A DNA stretch of 21,977 nucleotides from a virus. The translations under genes and the position numbers were made by a program. The stretch's first letter is position 1; the number at the start of each line of letters is the position of its first letter. The stretch covers positions 1-21,977 of the IMG/VR virus record IMGVR_UViG_3300025769_000958; one strand, given 5' to 3'. The notes under the pieces were generated by a model. The model did no database searches. It had not been told where the DNA came from and saw nothing but the letters and a program-made list of their open reading frames with translations. This document shows, in pieces, positions 12,939 through 19,152 of this stretch.

Positions 12939-13243
12939 ACGATCCTATTAAAACAACATTTAAGTATGATCATAATGAAGACAAGGTTATACTTAATAAT
13001 GTACAAGACATACAGCCTATCATAGAGCTTAACAAAAAAGAACAAAACAACGATTCTATGTATGGCATTGGCGAGAACGCAGCGGGTATGCGTAAGGTAG
13101 CCAGTATTCCTCTAGTGGTTATTGAAAAGTGGAAGCGTGAATTAGGCGTCGATATTATGAATAAAAACGACTGGCCTAAAATTAAACAGCTTCTTAACGA
13201 TCCTGAGAATAGATTTTTTAGGACTAATGAAAGCAAACTGTAA
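12935..13243 (+). CDS. Conserved phage virion-cluster protein, function unknown
   Basis: A 102-residue protein between the capsid and adaptor genes. Its layout is that of a widespread podovirus family: an N-terminal hairpin (TTFKYDHNEDKVILNNVQDI), QPIIELNKKEQN, then GMRKVASIPLVVIEKWKREL, GVDIMNKNDWPKIKQLLND, and the ending PENRFFRTNESKL. In relatives the P-(M/L)-V-V-x-E-K-W and L-N-D-P-x-x-R-x-x-R-T signatures are conserved. Its role is not known to me; constant placement beside the head-tail adaptor suggests a head-completion or assembly role. It starts at ATGA over the preceding stop and runs into TAATGG at the next gene. Confidence 0.75.
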   Translation: MNDPIKTTFKYDHNEDKVILNNVQDIQPIIELNKKEQNNDSMYGIGENAAGMRKVASIPLVVIEKWKRELGVDIMNKNDWPKIKQLLNDPENRFFRTNESKL

Positions 13244-13893
13244 TGGCTCTTTCTACGTTTTCAGAACTCAAAACATCTGTAGCAAACTATCTCAACAGAG
13301 ACGATCTTACAAGCGTCATCCCTGATTTTATAACGCTTACTGAAAATCGTATCAATAGAGAACTGAGAGCTAGAGCTAATGTAAGCAGGGTAACTACTAG
13401 CACTACTTCTGGAACAGACCTTTACGACTTGCCAGCTGATTTAATTGAACTTAGAAGTGTTAGCCGTATTTCAAGCAATAACAACACTTCTTTATCCTAC
13501 ATGACTCCAGAATCTAGCATTAGAGAATACGGCACTACTGCAAACGGTTCTCCAAAAGCATATTCCAATATGGGAAAAGCAATAAAGCTTAGTCCTACAC
13601 CCGATGCAGCATATACCATAGAGTTAATCTATTACAGCAAACTTGCCGGATTGTCCGACAGCGTAACTACTAATAATATCCTAGCAGAGTTTCCATCGTT
13701 GTACCTTTACGGTGCCTGTTTAGAAGGCGCTATATTTTTAAACGACTCTGACGAAATTACCAGGTTTGATGCTATTTTTAACAGAACCTTGGTAAGCATC
13801 CAAGAGTCAGAAGAAAAAGCTAGGTATGGCGGCAATGTTATGACCATGACAGTCCAAGGCGATCCTGGTTCTTTAGTTCGTAGGGGTGCGTAA
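13243..13893 (+). CDS. Head-tail adaptor (SU10/gp6-like)
   Basis: A 216-residue protein in the standard adaptor position between capsid and nozzle genes. The N-terminal helices (FSELKTSVANYLNRDDLTSV, IPDFITLTENRINRELRAR) are characteristic of the phage adaptor family that binds under the portal. YDLPADLIELRSVSRIS, a beta-rich middle (IKLSPTPDAAYTIELIYYSK) and helices FPSLYLYGACLEGAIFL and IQESEEKARYGG follow as usual. It would form a dodecameric ring joining the portal to the tail nozzle and help retain packaged DNA. Length and residue pattern are ordinary. It is coupled at both ends by TAATG overlaps. Confidence 0.85.
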   Translation: MALSTFSELKTSVANYLNRDDLTSVIPDFITLTENRINRELRARANVSRVTTSTTSGTDLYDLPADLIELRSVSRISSNNNTSLSYMTPESSIREYGTTANGSPKAYSNMGKAIKLSPTPDAAYTIELIYYSKLAGLSDSVTTNNILAEFPSLYLYGACLEGAIFLNDSDEITRFDAIFNRTLVSIQESEEKARYGGNVMTMTVQGDPGSLVRRGA

Positions 13894-14099
13894 TGGCTAC
13901 TAAGTTTCCAGATATAACAGTTGACGGTGGTATAGGAAACAGAATTAGCAAAACTGGAGGTACTAATTGGGTTCTTGATAATTTTAATATTATACAAGAG
14001 GAAGGCGGAAATTTGCTAACGGAAAATAACAAATATATGTCTCGCCAAGAGTTTAAAAATGTAGTGTGGACAACTGACGAAGCTACTGGCAATGGCTAA
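13893..14099 (+). CDS. Small protein between adaptor and nozzle, function unknown
   Basis: A 68-residue protein with no family that I can name. It starts at TAATG on the adaptor stop and its last codons overlap the nozzle gene by 8 nt, so both ends are fixed by neighbours and it is almost certainly translated. The N-terminal part (FPDITVDGGIGNRISKTGG, TNWVLDNFNII) could be beta, and the rest (NNKYMSRQEFKNVVWTTDE) short helix. It may be a small tail-tube or head-completion factor. I do not assign a function. Confidence 0.65.
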   Translation: MATKFPDITVDGGIGNRISKTGGTNWVLDNFNIIQEEGGNLLTENNKYMSRQEFKNVVWTTDEATGNG

Positions 14100-15660
14100 A
14101 CAAATATTTGACATATCCTCCAAGGCAGGAGCATTTTCCTTAAATAAGGATTTGTCTCCCTATGACATGCCCCCATCGTTTTTTAGCGATGCTCAAAATG
14201 CTAGGTTTGTAGACGGCAAAGCTGGTAAAATTTTAGGACACTCTCAAGTTTTAGGGACACCTTTAGTAGCTCCATTGTGGGCTACTGATTTTTTACAGGG
14301 TAGTAATAGCCTTTGGATTTACGGGGGTGCTACGTCTTTAAACAAGATAACTGGCACAACCCATGCAGCTGTAACGCGCAGCAGTGGAGCCTACACCACA
14401 CTATCAGGGACTTCCGATAGCTGGTGTGGTGGTGTTTTGGGAGGCGTACTGGTTTTAACAAATGGTCTGGACGTTCCTCAAAGTTTAACTCAAGCAGGTA
14501 GCGTGTTTACAGACTTGCCTGATTGGCCCGCTGCCTTAAAGTGTAAAGCTATTGTACCGTTTAAAAACCATCTAGTTGCTCTCAATCTTACTGACTCTGG
14601 TACAGCAAAACCTTTTACAATTAGGTGGAGCGATGCTATACCAGCAGGTGCAGCAACCAACGGTGCGGACACTTGGAACACAGGAAGTGCTGCTTCTCAA
14701 TCTGCTGAGACCTCTATATCGTCAGCAGAAGGACACATTTTAAACGCCTTACAAATGGGCAACGAGTTAATAGTTTACCTAGAGGATAGCATATACGCTC
14801 TTAATTTTGTAGGCGGTGCGTTTACCTTCCAAGTACGACAAAAGTTTAAAGATACAGGATTGTTTGCCAAAGAGGCTGTAGTTGACCTGGGTAACGGCAA
14901 TCATGTTTTAATGACCACTGACGATGTTGTGTTGCATAATGGCAACAGTATTAAAAGCGTAATTGAAGACAGAGTTAAAGAGTTTTTGTTTGGAGAAATT
15001 GACTCAGGCGCTGCTGATAAAACATTTTTAGTACATAACAAACACAAATCAGAAGTTTGGATTTGCTATCCTGCAACTAACGCAACTAATGATTTTCCTG
15101 ATTCTGCTGTCATATGGAACTACAAAGATAACACATGGTCTACTAGAGATTTACCAAATGTTAACTACATTGCCAAAGGTGTTGTAAATCCTGTTTTGGC
15201 TAACACCTGGACAGCATCTACATCAACTTGGGAAAAGTCTACTCTTAACTGGGCGCAAGCACCTTACAACCCTGTTATCAATTCGTTACTGATGTGTGGT
15301 ACAAACGATACTAAGTTTTATCTAGCAGACTCTTCAACTACATTTGACGGAACTAGCTTTTTAACAAAGCTGGAACGCATTGGTTTACACTCTGGTCGCA
15401 CAGATGCTGTTAAGTCTGTTACTAAGGTGTTTCCCAGAATAGAAGGAACAGGAAGTGTCAACATAAGTGTCGGCTCTGAGTTACAACCGTTCCAAGGTGT
15501 GTCCTATAATGATCCAGTGTCCTTTGAAATAGGTTCAGACTTTAAAGTAGACTGTAGAGTTAAGGGTAGATACATTGCTATTAAGATAGAAAGCAGTGCT
15601 GATACACAGTTTGAGCTATCTGGAATAGGCATAGAGGCAGAGGTGGTGTCAAAGAGATGA
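14092..15660 (+). CDS. Tail nozzle / tail tubular protein B-like
   Basis: A 522-residue beta-rich protein right after the adaptor, the position of the tail nozzle in T7-like (gp12), P22-like (gp10) and SU10-like phages. The N-terminus (FSLNKDLSPYDMPPSFFSDA, QNARFVDGKAGKILGHS) is typical: phage nozzle proteins open by naming a set of parameters, 'source lines' of a propeller. Repeated hydrophobic blades follow: SLWIYGGATSLNKITG, VLGGVLVLTNGLDVPQSL, FKNHLVALNLT, GNELIVYLEDSIYALNFVGG and VWICYPATN, consistent with a beta-propeller. The C-terminal region (KVFPRIEGTGSVNISVGSEL, FELSGIGIEAEVVSKR) forms a distinct beta domain. As a hexamer it would extend the tail and gate DNA exit. Confidence 0.87.
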   Translation: MAKQIFDISSKAGAFSLNKDLSPYDMPPSFFSDAQNARFVDGKAGKILGHSQVLGTPLVAPLWATDFLQGSNSLWIYGGATSLNKITGTTHAAVTRSSGAYTTLSGTSDSWCGGVLGGVLVLTNGLDVPQSLTQAGSVFTDLPDWPAALKCKAIVPFKNHLVALNLTDSGTAKPFTIRWSDAIPAGAATNGADTWNTGSAASQSAETSISSAEGHILNALQMGNELIVYLEDSIYALNFVGGAFTFQVRQKFKDTGLFAKEAVVDLGNGNHVLMTTDDVVLHNGNSIKSVIEDRVKEFLFGEIDSGAADKTFLVHNKHKSEVWICYPATNATNDFPDSAVIWNYKDNTWSTRDLPNVNYIAKGVVNPVLANTWTASTSTWEKSTLNWAQAPYNPVINSLLMCGTNDTKFYLADSSTTFDGTSFLTKLERIGLHSGRTDAVKSVTKVFPRIEGTGSVNISVGSELQPFQGVSYNDPVSFEIGSDFKVDCRVKGRYIAIKIESSADTQFELSGIGIEAEVVSKR

Positions 15661-15914
15661 CGGAGTTTTTAAGGTTTGATCCTTCAACTTGCCCTCAAGA
15701 TTTAAAAGACATTCCGAAGTTTGTAGACGAGATGCTTTTGCAGATTAAGGTTGTCGTAGACCTTTTAAGAGATGGTCACTTAGACGTAATTTATGTAGAA
15801 CCCGATAAACCACAACAAGGCGACATTAGATATGCTGACGGAAGTACATGGAATCCTGGATCAGGAGAAGGAATTTATTTTAGAAATTCCGCTGCCGCGT
15901 GGGTTAAATTATAA
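15657..15914 (+). CDS. Small conserved virion-cluster protein
   Basis: An 85-residue protein starting at ATGA over the nozzle stop. The first half is helical (LKDIPKFVDEMLLQIKVVVD). The second half (DVIYVEPDKPQQGDIRYADG, TWNPGSGEGIYFRNSAAAWV) belongs to a widespread phage motif in which Pro-x-x-G-x-I-x-Y-A-D-G-x-x-W-N-P-G-S-G-x-G precedes an aromatic strand and a final W-V/H-K-L. I know it only as a conserved phage protein of unknown function encoded near the tail nozzle. The motif continues to the last residue, so the frame is genuine over the part that overlaps the next gene. Confidence 0.78.
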   Translation: MTEFLRFDPSTCPQDLKDIPKFVDEMLLQIKVVVDLLRDGHLDVIYVEPDKPQQGDIRYADGSTWNPGSGEGIYFRNSAAAWVKL

Positions 15915-16329
15915 ATTTGTAAATTATAAACATAGTTCTTTATTTTCAAAGCTGTCTAAATGTTATGATTATTTCGAGAAAACAGTACAGCGTAGTTTAT
16001 GTTCTGATATTTACAATGCTAATGATCTGGTTAAACGAGTTGTTAAGGGAACAAGCGACTTATGGATTGCCTACGACAAAAATAAAAAGATTAAAGGATG
16101 TTTCATAATAGGGTTCGCTTACTATCCACAATGTACAGGCATACTAGCAGAAGCTATGGGTACTGATAGTTCTGATTTTGATTTTAAAAACATTGTTCCT
16201 AAAATTGAAGAATATTATAAAGACTTAGGATATGAGTTTTGGGAAATGACAGGTAGAAAAGGTTGGGAAAAAGTAATGGCTCCTTTAGGATACGAGTTTA
16301 AAACAATAACTTTAAGAAAGAGGCTATAA
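15832..16329 (+). CDS. GNAT-like phage protein with uncertain start
   Basis: The recognisable protein (FVNYKHSSLFSKLSKCYDYF, WIAYDKNKKIKGCFIIGFAY, EMTGRKGWEKVMAPLGYEF) matches a family of acetyltransferase-fold proteins encoded beside tail genes in many podoviruses. The G-R-K-G-W-E motif near the end is its hallmark. The substrate is unknown, and a structural role is possible. The only in-frame ATG is 15832, which makes an 83-nt overlap with the conserved end of the upstream gene; no ATG, GTG or TTG occurs at a sensible place afterwards. An ATT at 15877, preceded by AGGAG (15863-15867), would give ILEIPLPRGLNYKF and may be the true start. A +1 frameshift from the upstream gene would also join the two. 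The coordinates given use the ATG. Confidence 0.7.
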   Translation: MLTEVHGILDQEKEFILEIPLPRGLNYKFVNYKHSSLFSKLSKCYDYFEKTVQRSLCSDIYNANDLVKRVVKGTSDLWIAYDKNKKIKGCFIIGFAYYPQCTGILAEAMGTDSSDFDFKNIVPKIEEYYKDLGYEFWEMTGRKGWEKVMAPLGYEFKTITLRKRL

Positions 16330-16330
16330 A

Positions 16331-17422
16331 ATGAGCGCCCTATTCAGTAGTCCTCCTCCAGCTGTTATTCAACTGCCTCAGCAGTCTCAAGCAAGTGGCA
16401 GCGGAGAAGTAAAGCCATACGCTCCGGTAGAGCCTTTTATTGAAACACTGTTGCCAAGAATTGAAGAACAGTTTACAGCTGATCCTGTATTGTTTCAACA
16501 GTCTTTGGTTCCCCAAGACACTGCTGAAACTTTAGCAGCTAGGCAGGGCTTTGCCAATCTTGGTCAAACGGCAGCGGGTTTTGCTCCAGATTTTCAACAG
16601 CTGTACCAAGCTGATCTAGCCAGAGGATTGGCAGACCCTAGTCAAGACTCTTTGTTCTTGGCTGAAACAGGTACTATTGCAGACCAAGCCCGTAGGTTGA
16701 CAGAGCGCGATAAGCTTCTTGCCCAGCAGCAAGCCATACAAGCGGGACAGTTTGGTATGGGCAGTACGGCCTTGGAAGAGCTACAGCAAAACCAAGCAAG
16801 GAATAGAGAAGAGATTGTACAAAAACAATTGGCAGAATCACTTGGTCGAGCAGAGCAGAGACGCATAGGTGCTGCTGATAGAGCGCCGGGGTTTGCCCAG
16901 CAACAACTACAGGCACAGCTGACACAACCATCGTTGCAGGAAGCTTTGGGTAGAGACCTGGAAACCAGAGAAGCTGCAAGATTGGCAGACCAAGCTAGGT
17001 TGACACAACAGCCACAGGAAGCACAGAGAGAACAGATGATCAACCTGACTAACCTTTTAGGTGGCTTGGCTGGTCTAGGTACTTCAACAACCTTCCAAAA
17101 CCAAAGCTCTGGGTTTACCTCGCAAGCATTTGCCGGTGGGCCAAGTCCGTTCCAGCAGATTGCAAGCGCAGCGGCAGCAGCTGCTCCTTTTGCTATGGCA
17201 GCAAGTGACATTAGACTTAAAACTAACATTAAACAAGTTGGTAAACTTGACAATGGCATTAAGCTCTACACTTGGAAATGGACAGCTGAAGCTAAGAAGA
17301 TTGTCAACAACCAACCTGAGTATGGTGTCATTGCAGACGAAGTACAGCACATTATGCCAGAGGCTGTCATCAGGGGCAGTGATGGCTACTTGAGAGTCAA
17401 CTATGCTGCGATTGGAGCTTAG
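16331..17422 (+). CDS. Virion protein with C-terminal S74 chaperone motif
   Basis: A 363-residue protein. Residues 1-60 are Pro/Gln-rich (SSPPPAVIQLPQQSQASGSG), and residues about 62-245 are a long Gln/Ala/Arg-rich helical region, as in internal or injected virion proteins. After a Gly/Ala linker (ASAAAAAAPFAMAA) comes a short Peptidase_S74-type intramolecular chaperone: SDIRLKTNIKQVGKL (292-306), LYTWKW, YGVIADEVQHIMPEAV (331-346), and YLRVNYAAIGA. In family members the Ser and Lys of S-D-x-R-L-K form the self-cleavage dyad; S292 and K297 are present here. The domain is short (about 70 residues) compared with those on endosialidases. S74 domains usually cap trimeric fibres or spikes, so this may instead be a trimeric tail needle or internal fibre. 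It starts one base after the preceding stop. Confidence 0.75.
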   Translation: MSALFSSPPPAVIQLPQQSQASGSGEVKPYAPVEPFIETLLPRIEEQFTADPVLFQQSLVPQDTAETLAARQGFANLGQTAAGFAPDFQQLYQADLARGLADPSQDSLFLAETGTIADQARRLTERDKLLAQQQAIQAGQFGMGSTALEELQQNQARNREEIVQKQLAESLGRAEQRRIGAADRAPGFAQQQLQAQLTQPSLQEALGRDLETREAARLADQARLTQQPQEAQREQMINLTNLLGGLAGLGTSTTFQNQSSGFTSQAFAGGPSPFQQIASAAAAAAPFAMAASDIRLKTNIKQVGKLDNGIKLYTWKWTAEAKKIVNNQPEYGVIADEVQHIMPEAVIRGSDGYLRVNYAAIGA

Positions 17423-17425
17423 ATC

Positions 17426-17911
17426 ATGGGTAATATACACCACAGCGAACTAGCTTCTTACGATATGGCTATGAACGATGACTTCGATGATGGTATGGAT
17501 GATGTTCGTGCTATTATGCAAATGAACGAGGAAGCGGACGGATTTGGCGCGTCAGGAAATGATCCTGAAATGGATGACGATCTCCTCGATGTCAGTAACC
17601 CTACCCGTGACGGTGCTGAACCTTTAAAGTCAAACTTTTCAGATTGGTTAAACAATAATAAAGACAAGCTAAAAGATTTACCAGGTGGTAAAGGTTCTGG
17701 GCCTAAACCATTGGGAGACAGCGGAAGTTTGAAACTTGCTGACGATGGTTTAGTAGGTGCTAAAGGTTTTCGTCAAATGGAAAGCCCATATGCGGCCCCT
17801 AAGTACTACACTCCTCAAGGATCAGTAGAGTTCCAAAAGATGGTGTCTGGATTGTTGAGTAACGTATTTGGATCAAGTATACGCAAACCCACAATACGGT
17901 CTTTGATTTAG
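17426..17911 (+). CDS. Unrecognised virion-cluster protein with acidic N-terminus
   Basis: A 161-residue protein that I do not recognise. Residues about 13-60 are strongly acidic and Met-rich (MAMNDDFDDGMDDVRAIMQM, NEEADGFG, DPEMDDDLLDVS). Residues about 65-110 are Gly/Lys/Pro-rich and probably disordered (LKDLPGGKGSGPKPLGDSGS). The C-terminus (YTPQGSVEFQKMVSGLLSNV, FGSSIRKPTIRSLI) could be an amphipathic helix. It starts three bases after the S74 protein stops. Low complexity and position suggest a small virion or assembly factor for the large internal proteins that follow. Confidence 0.65.
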   Translation: MGNIHHSELASYDMAMNDDFDDGMDDVRAIMQMNEEADGFGASGNDPEMDDDLLDVSNPTRDGAEPLKSNFSDWLNNNKDKLKDLPGGKGSGPKPLGDSGSLKLADDGLVGAKGFRQMESPYAAPKYYTPQGSVEFQKMVSGLLSNVFGSSIRKPTIRSLI

Positions 17912-17920
17912 GAGATAATG

Positions 17921-19141
17921 ATGGCTGAACCAAGTATGTTAGATTTAGTAAATCAATTTAAAAAACGTAAAGATCGTAATTATGGGCTGGGCGCAGGGTT
18001 GCGGCGTCTTCCTAGTGGTCAAGTAGTACCAGCAGGAAGCACTGGAGAACAATTTGATCAAGGACTAGGAGGACTAGTTAGCAGGAAATTAGACGAAGGC
18101 GCAAAAAAACTAGAAAGAAAAAATAGTGTTGGGATGTCAGAATTTGTTAATGCAGACCCACCGTTGCCACTTCCTTTGCCAGTTCGTCCTTCTGAGCCTG
18201 TCCGTGCTAATACTAGCCCACTTGTTAACAATTTTGTTAATGGTGGATCAGAGATAGACGCTGACAACATTGCTATATCACAGTTAAGAAGCATCGCAAA
18301 AGAACCGGGAGCAGCTGCTGCTAATGAAGCTAAAGCCGCTGCTATTCTTGGTGTAGACTATGGTGCAAAAACAGCGCAATCTCAAAATCAAAAAGGCTTA
18401 ATTAACGAAGCATCTGATGCAATATCAGGACTGCTAGGCAATGTTGATTTCAAAGGGTTGTTTAGGGTCTTAGCACGGCCTGAGTTTGTCGCACCAATGG
18501 GACCAGGGCAAACACCCTTGACCAATTTTGTCAACGCTGCCGCCGCTGACCGTACAGCGCAAGCTGCCACCAGAGCCGCACAGCAAGAAGCTGGACTAGA
18601 AGGATTCAAAGCTGAGACAGATCGACTAAAGGCACTAATGCCTGATCCTTCTAAGATGCCTAAGCTTACTGGTGAAGTTAATAAAATGTACGATAGGATA
18701 GAATCTTCTAGGCGTATATCTGTAGTAGGTAATAAAATTAAAGCAGCGTTGAAAAAAAGCCCGTTTGCAACTGGAGGAACGGGAGAAGCTTCAAAAGCAG
18801 TAAGGGCAATAGCAGCTGCTTTTGGCATAAGTCCTGGAGTATTTACATCAGATGATGTAACAAAAAATGTAGCCAAACTAAAAGGAGAAGTGTTAAAATC
18901 TAAAACATTTGGTAGAGAAGCCAGCAGACAAGAATTAGAACAAATTTTAAATAAAATTTTAGCTTCTCCTAGTTTGTTTACGACATCAGATCAAATATTA
19001 GATTCAGTAGATAGCCTGATGCGAGACGCTGAACGAGATTCGTTTAACACAACAGCTAGACTAAAAGCTTATGGACTTCATACCAGTACAGACAAAAACC
19101 CTATGTCTCTTCCAACAAAATACTTTGATAGAAATAACTAA
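17921..19141 (+). CDS. Unrecognised Ala-rich helical protein, possibly internal virion protein
   Basis: A 406-residue protein from ATG 17921. Two ATGs are adjacent (17918, 17921), and GGAG at 17911-17914 is 6 nt from the second but only 3 nt from the first, so the second is preferred. The N-terminus is basic and flexible (LVNQFKKRKDRNYGLGAGLR), then comes a Pro-rich stretch (PLPLPLPVRPSEPVR). Residues about 130-270 are Ala/Gln-rich helix (AAADRTAQAATRAAQQEAGL). The C-terminal part is more globular (FGREASRQELEQILNKILAS). There is no catalytic motif. Position before a giant protein and after the S74 protein suggests an internal core or ejected protein, which is inference. The preceding stop overlaps the binding site. 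Confidence 0.7.
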   Translation: MAEPSMLDLVNQFKKRKDRNYGLGAGLRRLPSGQVVPAGSTGEQFDQGLGGLVSRKLDEGAKKLERKNSVGMSEFVNADPPLPLPLPVRPSEPVRANTSPLVNNFVNGGSEIDADNIAISQLRSIAKEPGAAAANEAKAAAILGVDYGAKTAQSQNQKGLINEASDAISGLLGNVDFKGLFRVLARPEFVAPMGPGQTPLTNFVNAAAADRTAQAATRAAQQEAGLEGFKAETDRLKALMPDPSKMPKLTGEVNKMYDRIESSRRISVVGNKIKAALKKSPFATGGTGEASKAVRAIAAAFGISPGVFTSDDVTKNVAKLKGEVLKSKTFGREASRQELEQILNKILASPSLFTTSDQILDSVDSLMRDAERDSFNTTARLKAYGLHTSTDKNPMSLPTKYFDRNN

Positions 19142-19152
19142 GGGCAAAAATA

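Noticed and set aside
12245-13045. A 266-codon minus strand frame across the capsid gene and its neighbour
   Set aside because: It runs antisense to the major capsid gene and two conserved small genes, and its translation is low-complexity Phe/Leu. It is a shadow of real coding sequence.
16642-17259. A 205-codon minus strand frame
   Set aside because: Its Ala/Cys/Ser-rich product mirrors the Gln/Ala/Arg-rich helical region of the S74 protein on the + strand.
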